Made by a program: the position numbers and the translations under genes
Notes under the pieces: generated by a model
The model's input: the letters and a program-made list of their open reading frames with translations, nothing else
What the model was told of the DNA's origin: nothing
Databases searched by the model: none
Assembly (NCBI GenBank): GCA_963966185.1
Contig: CAWZYM010000154.1
Coordinates: 124,001 to 188,000, forward strand
Direction of reading: 5' to 3'
DNA: 64,000 nucleotides
Source: Rhabditoides inermis
Taxonomy: Eukaryota; Nematoda; Chromadorea; Rhabditida; Rhabditidae
Shown here: positions 47,346 through 60,600 of the stretch, one piece after another
How the letters are laid out: the number at the start of each line of letters is the position of its first letter
How positions within the stretch are numbered: position 1 is the stretch's first letter

Positions 47346-50300
47346 TTTCCCTGTTCACAAGACTTCTCCCTACTTGTTTTTGAAGTCGTATAGACCTTTT
47401 CCCTGTTCACAAGACTTTTCCCTACTTGTAATTGAAGTCGTATATACCTTTTCCCTGTTCACAAGACTTTTCCCTACTTGTGTTTTAAGTCGTTTAGACC
47501 TTTTCCCTTTTCACAAGACTTTTCCCTACTTGTACTTGAAGTCGTATAGATTTTTTCCCTGTTCACAAGACTTTTCCCTACTTGTATTTGAAGTCGTATA
47601 GACCTTTTTCCTGTTCACAAGACTTTTCTCTACTTGTATTTGAAATCGTATAGACCTTTTCCCTGTTCACAAGACTTTTCACAAGACTTTTCCCTACTTG
47701 TATTTGAAGTCGTATATACCTTTTCCCTTTTCACAAGACTTTTCTCTACTTGTATTTGAAGTCGTATAGACCTTTACCCTGTTCACAAGACTTTTCACAA
47801 GACTTTTCCCTACTTGTATTTGAAGTCGTATATTCCTTTTCCCTGTTCACAAGACCTTTCCCTACTTGTATTTTAAGTCGTATAGACCTTTTCCCTTTTC
47901 ACAAGACATTTCCCTACTTGTACTTGAAGTCGTATAGACCTTTTCCCTGTTCACAAGACTTTTCCCTACTTGTATTTGAAGTCGTATAGACCTTTTTCCT
48001 GTTCACAAGACTTTTCTCTACTTGTGTTTGAAGTCGTATAGACCTTTTCCCTGTTCACAAGACTTTTCACAAGACTTTTCCCTACTTGTATTTGAAGTCG
48101 TATATACCTTTTCCCTGTTCACAAGACTTTTCCCTACTTGTAATTGAAGTCGTATATACCTTTTCCCTGTTCACAAGACTTCTCCCTACTTGTTTTTGAA
48201 GTCGTATATACCTTTTCCCTGTTCACAAGACTTTTCCCTACTTGTACTTGAAGTCGTTTAGACCCTTTCCCTGTTCACAAGACTTTTTCCTACTTACTTG
48301 TCCTTGAAGTCGTATAGACTTTTTTCCTGTTCACAAGACTGTTCACAAGACTTTTCCCTACTTGTATTCGAAGTCGTACAGACCTTTCCCCTGTTCACAC
48401 GACTTTTCCCTACTTGTATTTGAAGTCGTACAGACCATTTCCCTGTTCACAAGACTTTTTCCTACTTTTTTTTAAAAGTAGTATAGGCCTGTTTCTGTTT
48501 ACAAGACTTTTCCCTACTTCTTTTCAAGTCGTATAGATCTTTTTCCTGTTCACAAGACTTTTCCCTACTTGTATTTGAAATCGTACAGACCTTTTCCCTG
48601 TTCACAAGACTTTTCCCTACTTATATTTGAAGTCGTATAGACCTTTTTCCTGTTCACAAGACTGTTCACAAGACTTTTTCCTACTTGTTTTTCAAGTCGT
48701 ATAGACCTTTTTCCTGTTCACAAGACTGTTCACAAGACTTTTCCCTACTTGTATTTCAAGTCGTATAGACCTTTTCCCTTTTTACAAGACTTTTCCCTAT
48801 TTGTATTTGAAGTCGTATATACCTTTTTCCTGTTCACAAGACTTTTCCCTACTTGTGTTTTAAGTCGTATAGACTTTTTTCCTGTTCACAAGACTTTTCC
48901 CTATTTGTATTTGAAGTCGTATAGACCTTTTCCCTTTTTACAAGACTTTTCCCTATTTGTATTTGAAGTCGTATATACCTTTTTCCTGTTCACAAGACTT
49001 TTCCCTACTTGTGTTTTAAGTCGTTTAGACCTTTTCCCTTTTCACAAGACTTTTCCCTACTTGTATTAGAAGTCGTATAGACTTTTTTCCTGTTCACAAG
49101 ACTTTTCCCTATTTGTATTTGAAGTCGTATAGACCTTTTCCCTTTTTACAAGACTTTTCCCTATTTGTATTTGAAGTCGTATATACCTTTTTCCTGTTCA
49201 CAAGACTTTTCCCTACTTGTGTTTTAAGTCGTTTAGACCTTTTCCCTTTTCACAAGACTTTTCCCTACTTGTACTTGAAGTCGTATAGACCTTTTCCCTG
49301 TTCACAAGACTTTTCCCTACTTGTATTAGAAGTCGTATAGACTTTTTTCCTGTTCACAAGACTTTTCCCTACTTGTATTTGAAGTCGTATAGATCTTTTC
49401 CCTTTTTACAAGACTTTTCCCTATTTGTATTTGAAGTCGTATATACCTTTTCCCTGTTCACAAGACTTTTCCCTACTTGTGTTTTAAGTCGTTTAGACCT
49501 TTTCCCTTTTCACAAGACTTTTCCCTACTTGTACTTGAAGTCGTATAGACCTTTTCCCTGTTCACAAGACTTTTCCCTACTTGTATTTGAAGTCGTATAG
49601 ACCTTTTTCCTGTTCACAAGACTTTTCTCTACTTGTATTTGAAATCGTATAGACCTTTTCCCTGTTCACAAGACTTTTCACAAGACTTTTCCCTACTTGT
49701 ATTTGAAGTCGTATATACCTTTTCCCTTTTCACAAGACTTTTCTCTACTTGTATTTGAAGTCGTATAGACCTTTTCCCTGTTCACAAGACTTTTCACAAG
49801 ACTTTTCCCTACTTGTATTTGAAGTCGTATATACCTTTTCCCTGTTCACAAGACTTTACCCTACTTGTATTTTAAGTCGTATATACCTTTTCCCTTTTCA
49901 CAAGACTTTTCCCTACTTGTACTTGAAGTCGTATAGACCTTTTCCCTGTTCACAAGACTGTTCACAAGACTTTTCCCTACTTATATTTGAAGTCGTTTAG
50001 ACCTTTTTCCTGTTCACAAGACTGTTCACAAGACTTTTCCCTACTTGTATTTGAAGTCGTATAGACCTTTTCCCTGTTCACAAGACTTTTCCCTACTTGT
50101 AATTGAAGTCGTATATACCTTTTCCCTGTTCACAAGACTTCTCCCTACTTGTTTTTGAAGTCGTATAGACCTTTTCCCTGTTCACAAGACTTTTCCCTAC
50201 TTGTAATTGAAGTCGTATATACCTTTTCCCTGTTCACAAGACTTTTCCCTACTTGTGTTTTAAGTCGTTTAGACCTTTTCCCTTTTCACAAGACTTTTCC

Positions 50301-50560
50301 CTACTTGTACTTGAAGTCGTATAGATTTTTTCCCTGTTCACAAGACTTTTCCCTACTTGTATTTGAAGTCGTATAGACATTTTTCCTGTTCACAAGACTT
50401 TTCTCTACTTGTATTTGAAATCGTATAGACCTTTTCCCTGTTCACAAGACTTTTCACAAGACTTTTCCCTACTTGTATTTGAAGTCGTATATACCTTTTC
50501 CCTTTTCACAAGACTTTTCTCTACTTGTATTTGAAGTCGTATAGACCTTTACCCTGTTCA
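44690..50560. repeat. 2,775-bp tandem repeat (about 2.1 copies)
   Basis: Landmarks recur at 2,775 bp: marker monomer 44975, 47750 and 50525, and type 1 hairpin 45687 and 48462. The third copy is cut off at about 50560, where CAAGACTTTT passes into TCCTACTTTT of a type 2 hairpin context. The first unit differs from the next by CACAAAACTT versus CACAAGACTT near 44740 and by GATTTTTACCC versus GATTTTTTCCC near 44775. Confidence 0.82.
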
Positions 50561-50569
50561 CAAGACTTT

Positions 50570-51799
50570 TTCCTACTTTTTTTTAAAAGTAGTATAAGCC
50601 TGTTTCTGTTTACAAGACTTTTCCCTACTTCTTTTCAAGTAAGTCGTATAGACCTTTTTCCTGTTCACAAGACTTTTCCCTACTTTTATTTGAAGTCGTA
50701 CAGACCTTTTCCCTCTTCACAAGACTGTTCACAAGACTTTTCCCTACTTATATTTGAAGTCGTATAGACCTTTTCCCTGTTCACAAGACTTTTCCCTACT
50801 TATTTTTGAAGTCGTATAGACCTTTTTCCTGTTCACAAGACTGTTCACAAGACTTTTTCCTACTTGTTTTTCAAGTCGTATAGACCTTTTTCCTGTTCAC
50901 AAGACTGTTCACAAGACTTTTCCCTACTTGTATTTCAAGTCGTATAGACCTTTTCCCTTTTCACAAGACTTTTCCCTACTTGTATTAGAAGTCGTATAGA
51001 CTTTTTTCCTGTTCACAAGACTTTTCCCTACTTGTATTTGAAGTCGTATAGACCTTTTCCCTTTTTACAAGACTTTTCCCTATTTGTATTTGAAGTCGTA
51101 TATACCTTTTCCCTGTTCACAAGACTTTTCCCTACTTGTGTTTTAAGTCGTTTAGACCTTTTCCCTTTTCACAAAACTTTTCCCTACTTGTACTTGAAGT
51201 CGTATAGATTTTTACCCTGTTCACAAGACTTTTCCCTACTTGTATTTGAAGTCGTATAGACCTTTTTCCTGTTCACAAGACTTTTCTCTACTTGTATTTG
51301 AAATCGTATAGACCTTTTCCCTGTTCACAAGACTTTTCACAAGACTTTTCCCTACTTGTATTTGAAGTCGTATATACCTTTTCCCTTTTCACAAGACTTT
51401 TCTCTACTTGTATTTGAAGTCGTATAGACCTTTACCCTGTTCACAAGACTTTTCACAAGACTTTTCCCTACTTGTATTTGAAGTCGTATATTCCTTTTCC
51501 CTGTTCACAAGACCTTTCCCTACTTGTATTTTAAGTCGTATAGACCTTTTCCCTTTTCACAAGACATTTCCCCACTTGTACTTGAAGTCGTATAGACCTT
51601 TTCCCTGTTCACAAGACTTTTCCCTACTTGTATTTGAAGTCGTATAGACCTTTTTCCTGTTCACAAGACTTTTCTCTACTTGTGTTTGAAGTCGTATAGA
51701 CCTTTTCCCTGTTCACAAGACTTTTCACAAGACTTTTCCCTACTTGTATTTGAAGTCGTATATACCTTTTCCCTGTTCACAAGACTTTTCCCTACTTGT
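50570..51799. repeat. 1.23-kb dispersed copy of 41443-42672
   Basis: The block matches 41443-42672 at an offset of about 9,127 bp. It shares otherwise rare variants: CTTATTTTTGAAG (41672 and 50799) and GATTTTTACCC (42080 and 51207). The match ends at 51800, where CTTGTG replaces CTTGTA. A private CCCCACTTG near 51570 is passed on to the 1,840-bp duplication. Confidence 0.78.
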
Positions 51800-54700
51800 G
51801 TTTTAAGTCGTTTAGACCTTTTCCCTTTTCACAAGACTTTTCCCTACTTGTACTTGAAGTCGTATAGACCTTTTCCCTGTTCACAAGACTTTTCCCTACT
51901 TGTATTTGAAGTCGTATAGACCTTTTTCCTGTTCACAAGACTTTTCTCTACTTGTATTTGAAATCGTATAGACCTTTTCCCTGTTCACAAGACTTTTCAC
52001 AAGACTTTTCCCTACTTGTATTTGAAGTCGTATATACCTTTTCCCTTTTCACAAGACTTTTCTCTACTTGTGTTTGAAGTCGTATAGACCTTTTCCCTGT
52101 TCACAAGACTTTTCACAAGACTTTTCCCTACTTGTATTTGAAGTCGTATATACCTTTTCCCTGTTCACAAGACTTTTCCCTACTTGTAATTGAAGTCGTA
52201 TATACCTTTTCCCTGTTCACAAGACTTCTCCCTACTTGTTTTTGAAGTCGTATATACCTTTTCCCTGTTCACAAGACTTTTCCCTACTTGTACTTGAAGT
52301 CGTTTAGACCCTTTCCCTGTTCACAAGACTTTTCCCTACTTGTGTTTTAAGTCGTTTAGACCTTTTCCCTTTTCACAAGACTTTTCCCTACTTGTATTAG
52401 AAGTCGTATAGACTTTTTTCCTGTTCACAAGACTTTTCCCTATTTGTATTTGAAGTCGTATAGACCTTTTCCCTTTTTACAAGACTTTTCCCTATTTGTA
52501 TTTGAAGTCGTATATACCTTTTTCCTGTTCACAAGACTTTTCCCTACTTGTGTTTTAAGTCGTTTAGACCTTTTCCCTTTTCACAAGACTTTTCCCTACT
52601 TGTACTTGAAGTCGTATAGACCTTTTCCCTGTTCACAAGACTTTTCCCTACTTGTATTAGAAGTCGTATAGACTTTTTTCCTGTTCACAAGACTTTTCCC
52701 TACTTGTATTTTAAGTCGTATAGATCTTTTCCCTTTTTACAAGACTTTTCCCTATTTGTATTTGAAGTCGTATATACCTTTTCCCTGTTCACAAGACTTT
52801 TCCCTACTTGTGTTTTAAGTCGTTTAGACCTTTTCCCTTTTCACAAGACTTTTCCCTACTTGTACTTGAAGTCGTATAGACCTTTTCCCTGTTCACAAGA
52901 CTTTTCCCTACTTGTATTTGAAGTCGTATAGACCTTTTTCCTGTTCACAAGACTTTTCTCTACTTGTATTTGAAATCGTATAGACCTTTTCCCTGTTCAC
53001 AAGACTTTTCACAAGACTTTTCCCTACTTGTATTTGAAGTCGTATATACCTTTTCCCTTTTCACAAGACTTTTCTCTACTTGTATTTGAAGTCGTATAGA
53101 CCTTTTCCCTGTTCACAAGACTTTTCACAAGACTTTTCCCTACTTGTATTTGAAGTCGTATATACCTTTTCCCTGTTCACAAGACTTTACCCTACTTGTA
53201 TTTTAAGTCGTATATACCTTTTCCCTTTTCACAAGACTTTTCCCTACTTGTACTTGAAGTCGTATAGACCTTTTCCCTGTTCACAAGACTGTTCACAAGA
53301 CTTTTCCCTACTTGTATTTGAAGTCGTATATTCCTTTTCCCTGTTCACAAGACCTTTCCCTACTTGTATTTTAAGTCGTATAGACCTTTTCCCTTTTCAC
53401 AAGACATTTCCCCACTTGTACTTGAAGTCGTATAGACCTTTTCCCTGTTCACAAGACTTTTCCCTACTTGTATTTGAAGTCGTATAGACCTTTTTCCTGT
53501 TCACAAGACTTTTCTCTACTTGTGTTTGAAGTCGTATAGACCTTTTCCCTGTTCACAAGACTTTTCACAAGACTTTTCCCTACTTGTATTTGAAGTCGTA
53601 TATACCTTTTCCCTGTTCACAAGACTTTTCCCTACTTGTGTTTTAAGTCGTTTAGACCTTTTCCCTTTTCACAAGACTTTTCCCTACTTGTACTTGAAGT
53701 CGTATAGACCTTTTCCCTGTTCACAAGACTTTTCCCTACTTGTATTTGAAGTCGTATAGACCTTTTTCCTGTTCACAAGACTTTTCTCTACTTGTATTTG
53801 AAATCGTATAGACCTTTTCCCTGTTCACAAGACTTTTCACAAGACTTTTCCCTACTTGTATTTGAAGTCGTATATACCTTTTCCCTTTTCACAAGACTTT
53901 TCTCTACTTGTGTTTGAAGTCGTATAGACCTTTTCCCTGTTCACAAGACTTTTCACAAGACTTTTCCCTACTTGTATTTGAAGTCGTATATACCTTTTCC
54001 CTGTTCACAAGACTTTTCCCTACTTGTAATTGAAGTCGTATATACCTTTTCCCTGTTCACAAGACTTCTCCCTACTTGTTTTTGAAGTCGTATATACCTT
54101 TTCCCTGTTCACAAGACTTTTCCCTACTTGTACTTGAAGTCGTTTAGACCCTTTCCCTGTTCACAAGACTTTTCCCTACTTGTGTTTTAAGTCGTTTAGA
54201 CCTTTTCCCTTTTCACAAGACTTTTCCCTACTTGTATTAGAAGTCGTATAGACTTTTTTCCTGTTCACAAGACTTTTCCCTATTTGTATTTGAAGTCGTA
54301 TAGACCTTTTCCCTTTTTACAAGACTTTTCCCTATTTGTATTTGAAGTCGTATATACCTTTTTCCTGTTCACAAGACTTTTCCCTACTTGTGTTTTAAGT
54401 CGTTTAGACCTTTTCCCTTTTCACAAGACTTTTCCCTACTTGTACTTGAAGTCGTATAGACCTTTTCCCTGTTCACAAGACTTTTCCCTACTTGTATTAG
54501 AAGTCGTATAGACTTTTTTCCTGTTCACAAGACTTTTCCCTACTTGTATTTTAAGTCGTATAGATCTTTTCCCTTTTTACAAGACTTTTCCCTATTTGTA
54601 TTTGAAGTCGTATATACCTTTTCCCTGTTCACAAGACTTTTCCCTACTTGTGTTTTAAGTCGTTTAGACCTTTTCCCTTTTCACAAGACTTTTCCCTACT

Positions 54701-55150
54701 TGTACTTGAAGTCGTATAGACCTTTTCCCTGTTCACAAGACTTTTCCCTACTTGTATTTGAAGTCGTATAGACCTTTTTCCTGTTCACAAGACTTTTCTC
54801 TACTTGTATTTGAAATCGTATAGACCTTTTCCCTGTTCACAAGACTTTTCACAAGACTTTTCCCTACTTGTATTTGAAGTCGTATATACCTTTTCCCTTT
54901 TCACAAGACTTTTCTCTACTTGTATTTGAAGTCGTATAGACCTTTTCCCTGTTCACAAGACTTTTCACAAGACTTTTCCCTACTTGTATTTGAAGTCGTA
55001 TATACCTTTTCCCTGTTCACAAGACTTTACCCTACTTGTATTTTAAGTCGTATATACCTTTTCCCTTTTCACAAGACTTTTCCCTACTTGTACTTGAAGT
55101 CGTATAGACCTTTTCCCTGTTCACAAGACTGTTCACAAGACTTTTCCCTA
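51461..55150. repeat. 1,840-bp tandem duplication
   Basis: About 51461-53300 is repeated at 53301-55140. The private CCCCACTTG change occurs in both copies (near 51570 and 53410), and monomers with AGATCTTTTCCC recur at 52731 and 54571. The join near 53301 fuses a GACTGTTCACAAGAC monomer to TATTTGAAGTCGTATATTCC. Copies look near-identical by eye. Confidence 0.85.
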
Positions 55151-55419
55151 CTTATATTTGAAGTCGTTTAGACCTTTTTCCTGTTCACAAGACTGTTCAC
55201 AAGACTTTTCCCTACTTGTATTTGAAGTCGTATAGACCTTTTCCCTGTTCACAAGACTTTTCCCTACTTGTAATTGAAGTCGTATATACCTTTTCCCTGT
55301 TCACAAGACTTCTCCCTACTTGTTTTTGAAGTCGTATAGACCTTTTCCCTGTTCACAAGACTTTTCCCTACTTGTAATTGAAGTCGTATATACCTTTTCC
55401 CTGTTCACAAGACTTTTCC

Positions 55420-57601
55420 CTACTTGTGTTTTAAGTCGTTTAGACCTTTTCCCTTTTCACAAGACTTTTCCCTACTTGTACTTGAAGTCGTATAGATTTT
55501 TTCCCTGTTCACAAGACTTTTCCCTACTTGTATTTGAAGTCGTATAGACCTTTTTCCTGTTCACAAGACTTTTCTCTACTTGTATTTGAAATCGTATAGA
55601 CCTTTTCCCTGTTCACAAGACTTTTCACAAGACTTTTCCCTACTTGTATTTGAAGTCGTATATACCTTTTCCCTTTTCACAAGACTTTTCTCTACTTGTA
55701 TTTGAAGTCGTATAGACCTTTACCCTGTTCACAAGACTTTTCACAAGACTTTTCCCTACTTGTATTTGAAGTCGTATATTCCTTTTCCCTGTTCACAAGA
55801 CCTTTCCCTACTTGTATTTTAAGTCGTATAGACCTTTTCCCTTTTCACAAGACATTTCCCTACTTGTACTTGAAGTCGTATAGACCTTTTCCCTGTTCAC
55901 AAGACTTTTCCCTACTTGTATTTGAAGTCGTATAGACCTTTTTCCTGTTCACAAGACTTTTCTCTACTTGTGTTTGAAGTCGTATAGACCTTTTCCCTGT
56001 TCACAAGACTTTTCACAAGACTTTTCCCTACTTGTATTTGAAGTCGTATATACCTTTTCCCTGTTCACAAGACTTTTCCCTACTTGTAATTGAAGTCGTA
56101 TATACCTTTTCCCTGTTCACAAGACTTCTCCCTACTTGTTTTTGAAGTCGTATATACCTTTTCCCTGTTCACAAGACTTTTCCCTACTTGTACTTGAAGT
56201 CGTTTAGACCCTTTCCCTGTTCACAAGACTTTTTCCTACTTACTTGTCCTTGAAGTCGTATAGACTTTTTTCCTGTTCACAAGACTGTTCACAAGACTTT
56301 TCCCTACTTGTATTCGAAGTCGTACAGACCTTTCCCCTGTTCACACGACTTTTCCCTACTTGTATTTGAAGTCGTACAGACCATTTCCCTGTTCACAAGA
56401 CTTTTTCCTACTTTTTTTTAAAAGGAGTATAGGCCTGTTTCTGTTTACAAGACTTTTCCCTACTTCTTTTCAAGTCGTATAGATCTTTTTCCTGTTCACA
56501 AGACTTTTCCCTACTTGTGTTTTAAGTCGTTTAGACCTTTTCCCTTTTCACAAGACTTTTCCCTACTTGTACTTGAAGTCGTATAGATTTTTTCCCTGTT
56601 CACAAGACTTTTCCCTACTTGTATTTGAAGTCGTATAGACCTTTTTCCTGTTCACAAGACTTTTCTCTACTTGTATTTGAAATCGTATAGACCTTTTCCC
56701 TGTTCACAAGACTTTTCACAAGACTTTTCCCTACTTGTATTTGAAGTCGTATATACCTTTTCCCTTTTCACAAGACTTTTCTCTACTTGTATTTGAAGTC
56801 GTATAGACCTTTACCCTGTTCACAAGACTTTTCACAAGACTTTTCCCTACTTGTATTTGAAGTCGTATATTCCTTTTCCCTGTTCACAAGACCTTTCCCT
56901 ACTTGTATTTTAAGTCGTATAGACCTTTTCCCTTTTCACAAGACATTTCCCTACTTGTACTTGAAGTCGTATAGACCTTTTCCCTGTTCACAAGACTTTT
57001 CCCTACTTGTATTTGAAGTCGTATAGACCTTTTTCCTGTTCACAAGACTTTTCTCTACTTGTGTTTGAAGTCGTATAGACCTTTTCCCTGTTCACAAGAC
57101 TTTTCACAAGACTTTTCCCTACTTGTATTTGAAGTCGTATATACCTTTTCCCTGTTCACAAGACTTTTCCCTACTTGTAATTGAAGTCGTATATACCTTT
57201 TCCCTGTTCACAAGACTTCTCCCTACTTGTTTTTGAAGTCGTATATACCTTTTCCCTGTTCACAAGACTTTTCCCTACTTGTACTTGAAGTCGTTTAGAC
57301 CCTTTCCCTGTTCACAAGACTTTTTCCTACTTACTTGTCCTTGAAGTCGTATAGACTTTTTTCCTGTTCACAAGACTGTTCACAAGACTTTTCCCTACTT
57401 GTATTCGAAGTCGTACAGACCTTTCCCCTGTTCACACGACTTTTCCCTACTTGTATTTGAAGTCGTACAGACCATTTCCCTGTTCACAAGACTTTTTCCT
57501 ACTTTTTTTTAAAAGGAGTATAGGCCTGTTTCTGTTTACAAGACTTTTCCCTACTTCTTTTCAAGTCGTATAGATCTTTTTCCTGTTCACAAGACTTTTC
57601 C
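55420..57601. repeat. 1,091-bp tandem duplication
   Basis: About 55420-56510 is repeated at 56511-57601. The broken type 1 hairpins at 56408 and 57499, and the marker monomers at 55696 and 56787, are 1,091 bp apart. The pair recurs at about 60246-62426 (hairpins 61233 and 62324) as part of the 4,826-bp duplication. The join near 56511 links the AGATCTTTTTCCTG monomer to GTGTTTTAAGTCG. Confidence 0.85.
56408..56427. repeat. Hairpin monomer with mutated right arm
   Basis: The right arm reads AAAAGGAG instead of AAAAGTAG, which adds a mismatch to the stem. The same substitution is present at 57499, 61233 and 62324 but not at 48462, 45687 or 42993. It therefore arose after the right-hand HOR split from those copies and before the 1,091-bp and 4,826-bp duplications. 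Confidence 0.8.
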
Positions 57602-60600
57602 CTACTTGTATTTGAAATCGTACAGACCTTTTCCCTGTTCACAAGACTTTTCCCTACTTATATTTGAAGTCGTATAGACCTTTTTCCTGTTCACAAGACT
57701 GTTCACAAGACTTTTTCCTACTTGTTTTTCAAGTCGTATAGACCTTTTTCCTGTTCACAAGACTGTTCACAAGACTTTTCCCTACTTGTATTTCAAGTCG
57801 TATAGACCTTTTCCCTTTTTACAAGACTTTTCCCTATTTGTATTTGAAGTCGTATATACCTTTTTCCTGTTCACAAGACTTTTCCCTACTTGTGTTTTAA
57901 GTCGTATAGACTTTTTTCCTGTTCACAAGACTTTTCCCTATTTGTATTTGAAGTCGTATAGACCTTTTCCCTTTTTACAAGACTTTTCCCTATTTGTATT
58001 TGAAGTCGTATATACCTTTTTCCTGTTCACAAGACTTTTCCCTACTTGTGTTTTAAGTCGTTTAGACCTTTTCCCTTTTCACAAGACTTTTCCCTACTTG
58101 TATTAGAAGTCGTATAGACTTTTTTCCTGTTCACAAGACTTTTCCCTATTTGTATTTGAAGTCGTATAGACCTTTTCCCTTTTTACAAGACTTTTCCCTA
58201 TTTGTATTTGAAGTCGTATATACCTTTTTCCTGTTCACAAGACTTTTCCCTACTTGTGTTTTAAGTCGTTTAGACCTTTTCCCTTTTCACAAGACTTTTC
58301 CCTACTTGTACTTGAAGTCGTATAGACCTTTTCCCTGTTCACAAGACTTTTCCCTACTTGTATTAGAAGTCGTATAGACTTTTTTCCTGTTCACAAGACT
58401 TTTCCCTACTTGTATTTGAAGTCGTATAGATCTTTTCCCTTTTTACAAGACTTTTCCCTATTTGTATTTGAAGTCGTATATACCTTTTCCCTGTTCACAA
58501 GACTTTTCCCTACTTGTGTTTTAAGTCGTTTAGACCTTTTCCCTTTTCACAAGACTTTTCCCTACTTGTACTTGAAGTCGTATAGACCTTTTCCCTGTTC
58601 ACAAGACTTTTCCCTACTTGTATTTGAAGTCGTATAGACCTTTTTCCTGTTCACAAGACTTTTCTCTACTTGTATTTGAAATCGTATAGACCTTTTCCCT
58701 GTTCACAAGACTTTTCACAAGACTTTTCCCTACTTGTATTTGAAGTCGTATATACCTTTTCCCTTTTCACAAGACTTTTCTCTACTTGTATTTGAAGTCG
58801 TATAGACCTTTTCCCTGTTCACAAGACTTTTCACAAGACTTTTCCCTACTTGTATTTGAAGTCGTATATACCTTTTCCCTGTTCACAAGACTTCTCCCTA
58901 CTTGTTTTTGAAGTCGTATATACCTTTTCCCTGTTCACAAGACTTTTCCCTACTTGTACTTGAAGTCGTTTAGACCCTTTCCCTGTTCACAAGACTTTTC
59001 CCTACTTGTGTTTTAAGTCGTTTAGACCTTTTCCCTTTTCACAAGACTTTTCCCTACTTGTATTAGAAGTCGTATAGACTTTTTTCCTGTTCACAAGACT
59101 TTTCCCTATTTGTATTTGAAGTCGTATAGACCTTTTCCCTTTTTACAAGACTTTTCCCTATTTGTATTTGAAGTCGTATATACCTTTTTCCTGTTCACAA
59201 GACTTTTCCCTACTTGTGTTTTAAGTCGTTTAGACCTTTTCCCTTTTCACAAGACTTTTCCCTACTTGTACTTGAAGTCGTATAGACCTTTTCCCTGTTC
59301 ACAAGACTTTTCCCTACTTGTATTAGAAGTCGTATAGACTTTTTTCCTGTTCACAAGACTTTTCCCTACTTGTATTTTAAGTCGTATAGATCTTTTCCCT
59401 TTTTACAAGACTTTTCCCTATTTGTATTTGAAGTCGTATATACCTTTTCCCTGTTCACAAGACTTTTCCCTACTTGTGTTTTAAGTCGTTTAGACCTTTT
59501 CCCTTTTCACAAGACTTTTCCCTACTTGTACTTGAAGTCGTATAGACCTTTTCCCTGTTCACAAGACTTTTCCCTACTTGTATTTGAAGTCGTATAGACC
59601 TTTTTCCTGTTCACAAGACTTTTCTCTACTTGTATTTGAAATCGTATAGACCTTTTCCCTGTTCACAAGACTTTTCACAAGACTTTTCCCTACTTGTATT
59701 TGAAGTCGTATATACCTTTTCCCTTTTCACAAGACTTTTCTCTACTTGTATTTGAAGTCGTATAGACCTTTTCCCTGTTCACAAGACTTTTCACAAGACT
59801 TTTCCCTACTTGTATTTGAAGTCGTATATACCTTTTCCCTGTTCACAAGACTTTACCCTACTTGTATTTTAAGTCGTATATACCTTTTCCCTTTTCACAA
59901 GACTTTTCCCTACTTGTACTTGAAGTCGTATAGACCTTTTCCCTGTTCACAAGACTGTTCACAAGACTTTTCCCTACTTATATTTGAAGTCGTTTAGACC
60001 TTTTTCCTGTTCACAAGACTGTTCACAAGACTTTTCCCTACTTGTATTTGAAGTCGTATAGACCTTTTCCCTGTTCACAAGACTTTTCCCTACTTGTAAT
60101 TGAAGTCGTATATACCTTTTCCCTGTTCACAAGACTTCTCCCTACTTGTTTTTGAAGTCGTATAGACCTTTTCCCTGTTCACAAGACTTTTCCCTACTTG
60201 TAATTGAAGTCGTATATACCTTTTCCCTGTTCACAAGACTTTTCCCTACTTGTGTTTTAAGTCGTTTAGACCTTTTCCCTTTTCACAAGACTTTTCCCTA
60301 CTTGTACTTGAAGTCGTATAGATTTTTTCCCTGTTCACAAGACTTTTCCCTACTTGTATTTGAAGTCGTATAGACCTTTTTCCTGTTCACAAGACTTTTC
60401 TCTACTTGTATTTGAAATCGTATAGACCTTTTCCCTGTTCACAAGACTTTTCACAAGACTTTTCCCTACTTGTATTTGAAGTCGTATATACCTTTTCCCT
60501 TTTCACAAGACTTTTCTCTACTTGTATTTGAAGTCGTATAGACCTTTACCCTGTTCACAAGACTTTTCACAAGACTTTTCCCTACTTGTATTTGAAGTCG

